DNA of 64,000 nucleotides, taken from assembly GCF_027158485.1 (NCBI RefSeq), contig NZ_JAMKYJ010000007.1. One strand, 5' to 3'. The notes beneath the pieces were generated by a model, which saw only the letters and a list, made by a program, of their open reading frames with translations, was not told the DNA's origin and ran no database searches. Shown in pieces: positions 1 to 8,167 of the stretch; the first letter of the stretch is position 1, and each line of letters starts with the position of its first letter. The stretch comes from Oxalobacter formigenes (GTDB lineage Bacteria; Pseudomonadota; Gammaproteobacteria; Burkholderiales; Burkholderiaceae_D). A program made the position numbers and the translations under genes.

Positions 1-798
1 GGCAAGGAAGGCAACTACATCAATTATGGTGTCCGTGAATTCGGCATGTCCGCAATCATGAACGGTATCGTTTTGCATGGCGGTTTCATCCCGTTCGGCG
101 GGACGTTCCTGACTTTTTCCGACTATTGCCGTAATGCGATCAGAATGTCGTCCCTGATGCAGATCGGCACGATTTACGTGTTCACACATGATTCCATCGG
201 TGTCGGCGAAGACGGCCCGACCCATCAGCCAATCGAACAGACGGCCAGCCTGCGGCTCATCCCGGGTCTGGAAAACTGGCGTCCATGCGATACCGTTGAA
301 ACGGCCGTCGCGTGGGGCAATGCCGTGAAGAAACGGAAAACACCTAGTGTACTGATCCTGTCGCGCCAGAACCTGCCTTATTTTGAAAGAACCGAAGAAC
401 AGATCGGCAATATCAGCAAGGGTGGCTATGTATTGAGAGACGCACCGGACGCCAAAGTGATTCTGATCGCGACCGGTTCGGAAGTCGAGCTGGCAATGAA
501 ATCGGCCGATGAACTGGCGAAGAAAAACATTCCTGCACGGGTCGTTTCCATGCCGTCTTCCGATATTTTCGACAAGCAGGACGCGCTGTACAGAAACAGC
601 GTTTTGCCGAGAGAATTGCCGAGAGTCGCCATTGAGGCGGCTGCTTCGGATTACTGGCGCAAATATGTCGGATTGGATGGCGACGTTGTCGGCATGACGA
701 CATTCGGTGAATCCGCACCGGCAGGAACACTCTTCAAACATTTCGGTTTCACCGTGGAAAACGTCGTTTCCAAAGTCGAATCCGTTTTGAGCAAATAA
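1..798 (+). CDS. tkt: Transketolase, C-terminal part (5' end outside the window)
   Basis: The open frame enters from the left edge in frame 1 and runs 265 codons to a stop at 796-798, so only the C-terminal part of a protein normally near 660 residues is present. The visible portion covers the end of the pyrimidine-binding domain (GGTFLTFSDYCR, then THDSIGVGEDGPTHQPIEQ) and the C-terminal domain (LIATGSEVELAM, then MPSSDIFDKQ). These are classic transketolase stretches. The enzyme uses thiamine diphosphate to move two-carbon ketol units in the non-oxidative pentose phosphate or Calvin pathways. It lies 74 bp upstream of gapA on the same strand, a pairing common in Burkholderiales, so the two may be co-transcribed. 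The ATG at 46 is internal and is not the start. Confidence 0.96.
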   Translation, partial: GKEGNYINYGVREFGMSAIMNGIVLHGGFIPFGGTFLTFSDYCRNAIRMSSLMQIGTIYVFTHDSIGVGEDGPTHQPIEQTASLRLIPGLENWRPCDTVETAVAWGNAVKKRKTPSVLILSRQNLPYFERTEEQIGNISKGGYVLRDAPDAKVILIATGSEVELAMKSADELAKKNIPARVVSMPSSDIFDKQDALYRNSVLPRELPRVAIEAAASDYWRKYVGLDGDVVGMTTFGESAPAGTLFKHFGFTVENVVSKVESVLSK

Positions 799-810
799 GC
801 TGAATTTATG

Positions 811-835
811 GCATGCGAGTGCTACACTCGCATGC
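811..835 (+). other. Perfect 11-bp hairpin between tkt and gapA
   Basis: GCATGCGAGTG (811-821) and its exact complement (825-835) enclose a 3-nt loop. No T-run follows, so it does not look like a normal intrinsic terminator. It ends 37 nt before the gapA ATG. It may act as a transcript stabiliser or processing boundary that lets gapA be expressed above tkt; that role is inference. Confidence 0.6.
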
Positions 836-872
836 GGATTAACAGATTTAACACTATCTCAGGAGCTAATTT

Positions 873-1886
873 ATGACTATCCGTGTGGCAATCAATGGTT
901 ATGGCCGTATCGGCAGAAACGTTCTTCGCGCTCATTATGAATACGGCAAGCATCACGATATTGAAATTGTTGCCATCAACAATCCAGGCAATATCGATAC
1001 TATCGCCCTCCTGACCAAATACGATACCGCTCATGGCAAATTTCCGGCTGAAGTGTCTGTTGATGGCGATTATCTGATCGTCAATGGTGACCGCATTCGT
1101 GTGACGGGCGACCGTAATCCTGAAAACCTTCCATGGAAAGAACTGAACATTGACATCGTCATGGAATGCACCGGCTTTTTCACCACCAAGGAAGCCGCTT
1201 CCGCGCATATCCGTGCAGGTGCCAAAAAAGTCATCATTTCCGCTCCGGGCGGCAAGGATGTCGATGCAACCGTCGTTTTCGGCGTCAACCAGAACGTTCT
1301 GAAAGCCAGCGACACGGTCATTTCGAATGCTTCCTGTACGACGAACTGTCTGGCACCGCTTGCTATGGCCTTGAATGATGGCCTTGGCATCGTTGACGGC
1401 CTGATGACGACCATCCACTCCTACACCAACGATCAGGTGCTGACCGACGTTTATCACAACGATCCGAGACGTGCCCGTGCCGCCGCCCTGAACATCATCC
1501 CGACCAAAACGGGCGCTGCAGCCGCTGTGGGTCTCGTCCTGCCTGAGCTGAATGGCAAACTGGACGGTTTTGCCGTTCGGGTTCCGACCATTAACGTTTC
1601 TGTCGTCGATCTGACCTTCAATGCGTCCCGCAATACCAGTGTTGAAGAAGTGAACACGGTCATGAAAGCCGCTTCCGAAGGCAAGTTGAAAGGTATTCTC
1701 GAATACAATACTGAACCGCTGGTTTCGACGGACTTCAATCACAATCCGGCTTCCAGCATTTTCGACTCGACCCAGACCCGTGTCATTGGCGGTTCTCTGG
1801 TCAAGGTTCTGTCATGGTACGACAATGAATGGGGCTTCTCCTGCCGCATGCTGGACACGGCACAAGCGCTGTGGAATGCCAGATAA
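873..1886 (+). CDS. gapA: Glyceraldehyde-3-phosphate dehydrogenase, type I
   Basis: This 337-residue cytoplasmic enzyme oxidises glyceraldehyde 3-phosphate to 1,3-bisphosphoglycerate with NAD. The N-terminal Rossmann motif INGYGRIGRNVLRA is intact. The catalytic Cys155 sits in SNASCTTNCLAP, and the C-terminal WYDNEWGFSCRMLD completes the family signature. Length matches the usual 330-340 residues. An AGGAG ribosome-binding site at 861-865 places the ATG at 873 with confidence. It follows tkt on the same strand and ends at a strong intrinsic terminator, so it closes a carbon-metabolism transcription unit. Confidence 0.98.
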   Translation: MTIRVAINGYGRIGRNVLRAHYEYGKHHDIEIVAINNPGNIDTIALLTKYDTAHGKFPAEVSVDGDYLIVNGDRIRVTGDRNPENLPWKELNIDIVMECTGFFTTKEAASAHIRAGAKKVIISAPGGKDVDATVVFGVNQNVLKASDTVISNASCTTNCLAPLAMALNDGLGIVDGLMTTIHSYTNDQVLTDVYHNDPRRARAAALNIIPTKTGAAAAVGLVLPELNGKLDGFAVRVPTINVSVVDLTFNASRNTSVEEVNTVMKAASEGKLKGILEYNTEPLVSTDFNHNPASSIFDSTQTRVIGGSLVKVLSWYDNEWGFSCRMLDTAQALWNAR

Positions 1887-1914
1887 GGGGCCGAACAGTT
1901 AGATTGGCACTGAT

Positions 1915-1950
1915 AAAAAGCGCATCTTTTCCGGATGCGCTTTTTTGTTT
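1915..1950 (+). terminator. Intrinsic terminator after gapA
   Basis: A GCGCATC / GATGCGC stem (1920-1926 and 1934-1940) is followed by six T and preceded by five A. It lies 29 nt past the gapA stop, the standard shape and position of a rho-independent terminator. Confidence 0.9.
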
Positions 1951-2023
1951 CAGATAAAGGTCACCGAATGACAGGTTTTTAGGCTTTATGGTGACGAATC
2001 AATTCAAATAATACGGAGGTGTT

Positions 2024-2683
2024 ATGGTTACCCGTGAAGATATTCTCGATGCATTCAAATTCCGTCATGCGACCAAGAAATTCGATGAGTCGAAAAAAAT
2101 CAGCGAAGAGGATTTCAATGTCATTCTCGAATCCGGCAGGCTTTCACCGAGTTCTTTCGGTTTTGAACCCTGGCGTTTCGTCGTGATACAGAACAGGGAA
2201 CTGAGGGAAGAACTGAAGCCGGTAACGTGGGGAGCGCAGGGGCAATTGCCGACAGCCAGCCATTACGTTGCCATTTTATGTCGCAAGGATGGCATGCGTC
2301 ACGATTCCCCTTTCATCACGCACATGATGAAAGACGTGCAGCATCTTCCTGCCGAAACGGCTGAAATGAAACGGGAACGTTTTCGCCAGTTTCTGGAAGA
2401 AAACGGTATCAGTGCGACGTCCAGAGCCCTTTTCGACTGGGCTGTCAAACAGGCTTATATCGCACTGGGCAATATGATGACGACAGCCGCCCTGTTGAAA
2501 ATCGACTCCTGCGCCATCGAAGGTGGCAATATGGCAGCGATTGAAGAAGTGCTGGATAAAAACGGCCTGACCGATAACGGCCAGTTCGGATTGGGCGTTA
2601 TGGTGGCGTTCGGTTATCGTTTGAAAGACCCTGCTGAAAAAACACGGCAGGCTCCGGAAGACGTCATTGTCTGGGTAAAATAA
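2024..2683 (+). CDS. Nitroreductase-family NAD(P)H-dependent oxidoreductase
   Basis: The 219-residue product has the FMN-dependent nitroreductase fold. It shows the N-terminal FKFRHATKKFDE segment with the arginine used for FMN phosphate contact, then GRLSPSSFGFEPWRFVVI, and a C-terminal GLGVMVAFGYR segment. Members reduce nitroaromatics, quinones or flavins, and the true substrate cannot be told from sequence. A strong GGAGGT ribosome-binding site at 2015-2020 fixes the start. The gene stands alone between two terminators, so it is probably monocistronic. It resembles NfsB/YfkO-type enzymes more than the long BluB type. Confidence 0.9.
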   Translation: MVTREDILDAFKFRHATKKFDESKKISEEDFNVILESGRLSPSSFGFEPWRFVVIQNRELREELKPVTWGAQGQLPTASHYVAILCRKDGMRHDSPFITHMMKDVQHLPAETAEMKRERFRQFLEENGISATSRALFDWAVKQAYIALGNMMTTAALLKIDSCAIEGGNMAAIEEVLDKNGLTDNGQFGLGVMVAFGYRLKDPAEKTRQAPEDVIVWVK

Positions 2684-2722
2684 AAAAAGGGGGGCTTTCA
2701 TGCAGGAAGCACCCCCTTTTTA
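2684..2722. terminator. Bidirectional terminator between the nitroreductase gene and hslU
   Basis: A GGGGGGCTT...AAGCACCCCC stem, with one imperfect position, is flanked by an A-run on the left and a T-run on the right. It can therefore stop transcripts arriving from either of the two convergent genes. Confidence 0.85.
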
Positions 2723-2736
2723 TTGGCTGGCCAGAC

Positions 2737-4068
2737 TTAAAGTACGTATCTGGAAAGATCCTCGTCGGTGGACAAGGCTTCCAGCCGTTCATTGACGTAG
2801 GCCTTGTCTATCGTAAGGGTTCCATTGTAATCGACGGCTGTGAAGGAAATTTCTTCAAGCAAGCGTTCCATGACCGTATAAAGCCGGCGTGCGCCGATGT
2901 TCTCGGTGCGTTCGTTGACGGTATGGGAAATTTCAGCAAGTCGTCTGATGGCTTCGTTGTCGAATTCCAGTTGCATGCCTTCGGTTGCCAGCAATGCCTT
3001 GTATTGCGAGATCAGGCTGGCTTCCGTGCTGGTCAATATCTGTTCAAAATCTTCAATCGACAGGGATTCCAGTTCGACACGGATTGGAAGACGCCCCTGC
3101 AATTCCGGAATAAGGTCGGACGGTTTTGACAACTGGAATGCTCCTGAAGCGATAAACAGGATATGGTCGGTCTTGATCATGCCATATTTTGTATTGACCG
3201 TCGTCCCTTCAATCAGGGGAAGCAGGTCACGCTGAACACCGGCACGCGATACGTCGGCGCCACCGATTTCCGAACGGGACGCGATCTTGTCGATTTCGTC
3301 CAGAAAGACAATACCGTTTTGTTCGGCATTCGTGATGGCTTTCTGGCGCAGTTCGTCTTCATTGACCAGTTTGGCCGCTTCTTCTTCGATAAGCAGTTTG
3401 ATGGCGTCGCGTACTTTGACTTTCCTGCTTTTCTTCCTGCCGCTACCCATACCGGAAAACATGGATTTGATCTGTTCCGTCATCTCTTCCATGCCGGGAG
3501 GCGCCATAATTTCCATATGCGGGCCGGATTCATCCACCTCGATTTCGATTTCCTTGTCGTCAAGGCTGCCTTCACGGAGTTTTTTTCGGAAAACCTGCCT
3601 TGTGTTTTCACCAGAGGAAGCATTCGATTCGTTCGAGTTGAAGCCGAAGTCACGTGGAGGCGGAATCAGGATATTCAGTACCCTGTCTTCAGCCGCATCG
3701 ATGGCTTTGGTGCGGACTTTTTTCATTTCCGCTTCACGGGTCTGTTTGATGCTGATATCGACGAGATCACGAATGATGGTATCGACGTCACGTCCGACGT
3801 AGCCGACCTCGGTGAATTTGGTTGCCTCGATCTTGATGAACGGGGCTTCAGCCAGACGGGCGAGCCGTCTGGCAATTTCGGTTTTGCCGACGCCGGTAGG
3901 TCCGATCATCAGGATGTTTTTGGGTGTGATTTCGTGTCTCAATGGTTCCGCGACCTGTTGACGGCGCCAGCGATTACGCAAGGCGATGGCAACGGCACGT
4001 TTTGCTTTTGACTGACCGACGACGTGTTTGTCGAGTTCAGTGACAATCTGATCCGGGGTTAAATTCAT
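2737..4068 (-). CDS. hslU: ATP-dependent protease ATPase subunit HslU
   Basis: HslU is the AAA+ unfoldase ring that feeds substrates to the HslV peptidase. The 443-residue protein carries Walker A GPTGVGKT at residues 56-63 and Walker B VFLDEIDKI. It also has the intermediate I-domain (roughly 110-240), rich in acidic and Met residues, and the sensor-2 region TENIGARRLYTVME near the C-terminus. It ends in SRYVL, the kind of C-terminal tail that inserts into HslV. It lies 41 bp downstream of hslV on the same strand, giving the conserved hslVU operon. Confidence 0.98.
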   Translation of the reverse strand: MNLTPDQIVTELDKHVVGQSKAKRAVAIALRNRWRRQQVAEPLRHEITPKNILMIGPTGVGKTEIARRLARLAEAPFIKIEATKFTEVGYVGRDVDTIIRDLVDISIKQTREAEMKKVRTKAIDAAEDRVLNILIPPPRDFGFNSNESNASSGENTRQVFRKKLREGSLDDKEIEIEVDESGPHMEIMAPPGMEEMTEQIKSMFSGMGSGRKKSRKVKVRDAIKLLIEEEAAKLVNEDELRQKAITNAEQNGIVFLDEIDKIASRSEIGGADVSRAGVQRDLLPLIEGTTVNTKYGMIKTDHILFIASGAFQLSKPSDLIPELQGRLPIRVELESLSIEDFEQILTSTEASLISQYKALLATEGMQLEFDNEAIRRLAEISHTVNERTENIGARRLYTVMERLLEEISFTAVDYNGTLTIDKAYVNERLEALSTDEDLSRYVL

Positions 4069-4109
4069 GATTTGTTTTCTGCGGAAAAAATAATTTCTGA
4101 AAAGCGGGA

Positions 4110-4646
4110 TTAATCCAGTGTTTCAATGATGTGCGCCTGATTGGTATAGATGCACAGGTCGCCTGCGATGCCGAGTGCCTTGCTGATGATTTCAGCCGGA
4201 GGCAAATCGGTGTTGCGTACGAGAGCCAGTGCAGCGGATTGGGCATAGGCTCCGCCGGAACCGATGGCTCCGACACCTTCTTCGGGTTCCAGTACATCGC
4301 CATTGCCGGTAATGACAAGCGTGGATTCCCTGTCGGCAACCAGCAGCATGGCTTCCAGACGGCGAAGCATGCGATCTGTTCTCCAGTCTTTTGCCAGTTC
4401 GACGGACGAACGGAGCAGGTTGCCCTGATGTTTTTCGAGTTTGGCTTCAAAACGTTCGATCAGGGTAAAGGCATCGGCGGTTCCGCCTGCAAAACCGGCG
4501 AGAACGCGCCCGTTATACAGTTTGCGGACTTTTCTTGCGGTTCCCTTGATAACGATATTGCCGAGTGTGACCTGACCGTCTCCACCCAGTGCGACGGTAC
4601 TGCCGCGCCGGACTGATACGATGGTTGTCCCGTGAAATTGTTCCAT
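4110..4646 (-). CDS. hslV: ATP-dependent protease peptidase subunit HslV
   Basis: HslV is the proteasome-like peptidase of the HslVU complex. The 178-residue sequence begins MEQFHGTTIVSV. Removal of the short leader would expose Thr7 as the N-terminal nucleophile, as in other HslV proteins. GDGQVTLGN and GFAGGTADAFTL are family signatures. Length is typical. The gene is first in the hslVU operon and is divergently oriented to rep across about 200 bp. Heat-shock sigma control is usual for this operon, but I did not see a convincing sigma-32 site by eye. Confidence 0.98.
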   Translation of the reverse strand: MEQFHGTTIVSVRRGSTVALGGDGQVTLGNIVIKGTARKVRKLYNGRVLAGFAGGTADAFTLIERFEAKLEKHQGNLLRSSVELAKDWRTDRMLRRLEAMLLVADRESTLVITGNGDVLEPEEGVGAIGSGGAYAQSAALALVRNTDLPPAEIISKALGIAGDLCIYTNQAHIIETLD

Positions 4647-4799
4647 TTGGATTCCTGTGATGATTAATCGGACAGCTGAATAATTTCCCTAGCGTTCATT
4701 CTGCAGAATATGGGGTTTGTTTTCCCATTTGCAAGTGTTATCAAATCGCATAAGTTTACAGTTTAACCCGAACCGGGGGGAGATGGTTCTCTTGTCCGC

Positions 4800-4808
4800 T
4801 GCTATAAT
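4800..4808 (+). promoter_or_regulatory. Extended -10 promoter element of rep
   Basis: TGCTATAAT combines a perfect TATAAT (4803-4808) with the TG of an extended -10. No good -35 hexamer lies 16-18 bp upstream, which suits an extended -10 promoter. The predicted transcription start near 4815 leaves a leader of about 35 nt. The rest of the hslV-rep gap (4647-4799) shows no gene. Confidence 0.6.
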
Positions 4809-4848
4809 GGCACCCCTCTATTGTTTATGAAAACGTTTGGATAAATCA

Positions 4849-6906
4849 ATGAATGCGCCAGCCAGGTTGAATGCCCAGCAGCATGATGCGGTGACTTATA
4901 TGGATGGCCCATGTCTCGTACTGGCCGGAGCCGGTTCGGGAAAAACACGTGTCATTACCCAGAAAATCGCCCATCTGATCGACAGTGGCGTTTATGAAGC
5001 GAAAAATATTGCTGCCCTGACCTTCACCAACAAGGCCGCTGCAGAAATGCAGGAACGTATATCGAAGTTGCTGACCGAACCGAAACAGGCGTCGCAACTG
5101 ACGATTTCGACTTTCCATTCTCTTGGCGTGAAAATATTGCGGCAGGAAGCGGCAGAGCTGAACCTGAAAGACCGTTTTTCCATTCTCGACAGTGACGACT
5201 GTTTTTCTCTGGTTCAGGATCTGGCGGTAACGACCGACAAACAGACTATCCGCAGGATTCAGGGTGTTATCTCGCTCTGGAAAAACGGGATGGTCGATCC
5301 GGTTGTCGCCCTGAAAAACGCCGTCGATGACGAAGAGGCTCAGGCTGCACGGATTTACCAGAATTACATGGCGACGCTATCCGCTTATCAGGCAGTCGAT
5401 TTCGACGACCTGATCCGTTTGCCGGTCGAGCTGTTCCGCTCGAATGACAAGGTACGCGAAAAATGGCAAAGAAGATTGCGTTATCTGCTCGTCGATGAAT
5501 ATCAGGATACCAACACCTGCCAGTACGAACTTGTGAAGCTTCTGGTGACGGGCGCAGGGAAGAAACCGATGTTTACCGCAGTGGGCGATGACGATCAGGC
5601 GATTTATGCGTGGCGCGGTGCCACGATAGAAAATCTGAAGACCTTGCAGGATGACTTCAGCGACTTGAAAATCATCCGGCTTGAACAGAATTACCGCTCG
5701 TCGACACGCATTTTACAGGCAGCCAATGCGGTCATCAAAAACAATCCGAAACTTTTCGAAAAGACCTTGTGGTCGGAACATGGACTCGGCGAGCCCGTTG
5801 AAGTGTCCAGTATGCCGGATGACGAACAGGAAGCGGAGCAGATCGTCATGCAGCTGTCTGCACACAAGTTTGAACGCCATGCCAAATTTTCCGACTATGC
5901 CATTCTTTACCGGGGCAATTATCAGGCCCGTATTTTCGAAACGGCTTTGAGAAGGGACAATATTCCCTATACCATCTCCGGCGGCCAGAGTTTTTTCGCA
6001 CGCTCTGAAATTCGGGATATCATCAGCTATCTGCGCCTGATCGCCAATCTGGATGACGATCCGGCTTTCATCCGTGCAGTGACGACACCAAGACGAGGTG
6101 TCGGACAATCGACGCTGGAAACGCTTGGGGCATTCGCCGGTCAATGGCAGTGTTCCCTTTTCGAAGCGGTTTTCAAGGGCGGGATCGAAGCCAAGCTTGC
6201 GCCAAGGCAGTTGACGCCTTTACGGGAGTTCTGTGATTTCATTAACCAGATCGAGGAACGGGCGAGCCGTCCGGGAGCGTCCGGAAAAGGCGAGAATGCA
6301 GCAGCCCTCCTCGATGAGCTGATGCATGAAATTGCTTATGAAGCCTATCTGTACGACAATTTCGATGAACGGACAGCCAAGACGAAATGGCAGAACGTGC
6401 TTGAATTCACCAACTGGCTCAAAGATAAAAGCAAGGGTGGCAAACATGAAGACGGACCGGAGAAAAACCTGCTTGAACTGACCCAGATGGTCGCCTTGAT
6501 GACGATGCTCGAAGGCCGGGATCAGGAACCGGATGCCGTTCATTTATCCACTTTGCATGCGGCAAAGGGTCTCGAATTTCCTCATGTATTTCTGGTCGGT
6601 GTGGAAGAAGGCATCCTGCCTCATCTGGGTGATCCGGATACGCCAGCCGAACAGCTGGCGACACGGATACAGGAAGAGCGTCGACTGATGTATGTCGGCA
6701 TTACCCGTGCGCAACGGACGCTTCATATTTCATGGTGCAAAAAACGCAAGCGGGGACGCGAAATCGTGCAGTGTGAGCCGTCGCGATTTATCGAAGAGAT
6801 GAAGCTGGATGAAGGCGACGCGCCTCCGAAAGAAGATGAAATTATTACCCCTAAAGACCGGCTGGCCAATTTGAAAGCCCTGTTACAAAAACCAAAAGCG
6901 GCATAA
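4849..6906 (+). CDS. rep: ATP-dependent DNA helicase Rep (UvrD/PcrA superfamily 1)
   Basis: This 685-residue 3'-5' helicase helps replication forks pass protein obstacles. It has all SF1A motifs in order: the Q-motif LNAQQHDAV, Walker A AGAGSGKT (26-33), motif Ia FTNKAAAEM, motif II VDEYQDTN, motif III GDDDQAIYAWRGA, motif IV LEQNYRSS, motif V LHAAKGLEFPHVFL and motif VI GITRAQRTL. Detailed similarity is closer to Rep than to UvrD (DYAILYRGN, IPYTISGGQSFFAR, and a C-terminal LANLKALL). I prefer the ATG at 4849; an in-frame TTG at 4837 would add four residues, and neither has a strong ribosome-binding site. It appears to lead a unit with slyX, the DUF2288 gene and pth. Confidence 0.95.
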   Translation: MNAPARLNAQQHDAVTYMDGPCLVLAGAGSGKTRVITQKIAHLIDSGVYEAKNIAALTFTNKAAAEMQERISKLLTEPKQASQLTISTFHSLGVKILRQEAAELNLKDRFSILDSDDCFSLVQDLAVTTDKQTIRRIQGVISLWKNGMVDPVVALKNAVDDEEAQAARIYQNYMATLSAYQAVDFDDLIRLPVELFRSNDKVREKWQRRLRYLLVDEYQDTNTCQYELVKLLVTGAGKKPMFTAVGDDDQAIYAWRGATIENLKTLQDDFSDLKIIRLEQNYRSSTRILQAANAVIKNNPKLFEKTLWSEHGLGEPVEVSSMPDDEQEAEQIVMQLSAHKFERHAKFSDYAILYRGNYQARIFETALRRDNIPYTISGGQSFFARSEIRDIISYLRLIANLDDDPAFIRAVTTPRRGVGQSTLETLGAFAGQWQCSLFEAVFKGGIEAKLAPRQLTPLREFCDFINQIEERASRPGASGKGENAAALLDELMHEIAYEAYLYDNFDERTAKTKWQNVLEFTNWLKDKSKGGKHEDGPEKNLLELTQMVALMTMLEGRDQEPDAVHLSTLHAAKGLEFPHVFLVGVEEGILPHLGDPDTPAEQLATRIQEERRLMYVGITRAQRTLHISWCKKRKRGREIVQCEPSRFIEEMKLDEGDAPPKEDEIITPKDRLANLKALLQKPKAA

Positions 6907-6941
6907 ACTGGAACATTATCCGATTTTTATTCCAAAACTTT

Positions 6942-7148
6942 ATGGAAACTGCAAAAATGGAAGAACGCTTCGTCGATCTCGAGATCAGAATCAGCCATCA
7001 GGAAGACATGATCGATGAATTGAACAAGCTGGTTTATCAGCAGCAGGTCAAAATCGACCAGCTGGAAGCTGTTCTGAAAGATATGGCGAAACGGATCATC
7101 GAGCTGGAAAACGACAGAACGATCAATGAAAGACCGCCCCATTACTAA
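6942..7148 (+). CDS. slyX: SlyX family protein
   Basis: A 68-residue, highly charged protein that is almost entirely predicted coiled coil (ERFVDLEIRISHQEDMIDEL, then heptad-like repeats). It ends in PPHY, the C-terminal signature of SlyX. The function of SlyX is not established. A second ATG at 6957 could also be the start. It lies 35 bp after rep and 15 bp before the next gene. Confidence 0.88.
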   Translation: METAKMEERFVDLEIRISHQEDMIDELNKLVYQQQVKIDQLEAVLKDMAKRIIELENDRTINERPPHY

Positions 7149-7163
7149 TTGACCTGAATTCTT

Positions 7164-7475
7164 ATGACAAGCAATCCTGAAAAAGATGAAGTGCTGTACG
7201 CCAAAATCAATCTGGAAACAGCCCAAATCCCATGGAAAGAACTGGAACGTTTTTTCGCCGCGGGTCGAATCATATCAGTGGACGATTCCGTCGATATGAT
7301 TCAGGTGGCCACTCTGATGGCTAACGATGATGCAAAGGCCATTTCGGACATGCTGGAAAATAAACAGATCGAGCGGGTAACTGACGGGCAGGCACAAATC
7401 TGGTCCGAAACGGACGCCAGTTTATGGGCTGTTGTGGTCAGGCCCTGGATTCTTGTCCAGCAACGCGCCAACTGA
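7164..7475 (+). CDS. DUF2288 domain-containing protein
   Basis: A 103-residue cytoplasmic protein without signal peptide or membrane segment. The layout NLETAQIPWKELERFFAAG near the N-terminus and LWAVVVRPWILVQ at the C-terminus matches my memory of the DUF2288 family, whose function is unknown. It is tightly packed between slyX and pth on the same strand, so it is probably part of that transcription unit. Confidence 0.8.
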   Translation: MTSNPEKDEVLYAKINLETAQIPWKELERFFAAGRIISVDDSVDMIQVATLMANDDAKAISDMLENKQIERVTDGQAQIWSETDASLWAVVVRPWILVQQRAN

Positions 7476-7514
7476 TTTTTATTCCAATTTTTACTATTCC
7501 CGATTTTTTCTATT

Positions 7515-8102
7515 ATGAGTATTCGGCTTATTGTCGGGCTGGGCAATCCCGGTCCAGAGTATGAACAGACCCGGCATAATGCAGGTTTCTGGTTCGTAGA
7601 CAATCTTGAGAACGCCAGTCAGGGCGGACGCTGGCAAAAGGAAGCCCGGTTTTCGGCCTTTGTCGCAAAAACGAAAATAAACGGCAACGATGTCTGGTTG
7701 CTGAAGCCGCAGACATTCATGAACCGTTCCGGTCAGGCGGTCGGAGCATTGGCTCGTTTCTTCAAGATAGCACCTGAAGACATTCTGGTGGTTCATGACG
7801 ATCTGGACATCAATCCGGGACTGGCAAAACTGAAACGGGGAGGCTCGAGTGCCGGGCATAACGGCCTGAAAGACATCACTTCAGCATTGGGCGGACAGGA
7901 TTACTGGCGTTTGCGTATCGGAGTGGGTCATCCCAGAAACCAGAATCTGAAGTCTCCCGTCATCGATTACGTGCTTCAGCGTCCCCGGCATGAAGACCAG
8001 AACCTGATCAATGAGGCTATCGGGCATGGCATGCAGATCATCCCTTTGCTGTGCGATGGGCAGTTCGACAAGGCAATGAAGGATTTGCATACGAATCGCT
8101 GA
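7515..8102 (+). CDS. pth: Peptidyl-tRNA hydrolase
   Basis: Pth releases the tRNA from prematurely dropped peptidyl-tRNA. The 195-residue protein has the N-terminal GLGNPGPEYEQTRHNAGF with the catalytic His, then PQTFMNRSGQAV, VHDDLDINPG with the catalytic Asp, and RGGSSAGHNGLKD. In many betaproteobacteria pth follows rplY on the same strand. Here it is on the opposite strand and converges on the extra prs copy, which implies local rearrangement. The ATG at 7515 has no obvious ribosome-binding site but gives the canonical N-terminus. Confidence 0.97.
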   Translation: MSIRLIVGLGNPGPEYEQTRHNAGFWFVDNLENASQGGRWQKEARFSAFVAKTKINGNDVWLLKPQTFMNRSGQAVGALARFFKIAPEDILVVHDDLDINPGLAKLKRGGSSAGHNGLKDITSALGGQDYWRLRIGVGHPRNQNLKSPVIDYVLQRPRHEDQNLINEAIGHGMQIIPLLCDGQFDKAMKDLHTNR

Positions 8103-8116
8103 TCTGTTCTGAAAAT

Positions 8117-8153
8117 AAAAAAACCGCTCAATTATGAAATGAGCGGTTTTTTT
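8117..8153. terminator. Bidirectional terminator between pth and the second prs gene
   Basis: CCGCTCA (8124-8130) pairs with TGAGCGG (8140-8146). The stem is flanked by seven A on the left and seven T on the right, so it can serve both convergent genes. Confidence 0.9.
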
Positions 8154-8167
8154 GTCAATGCAATCGA

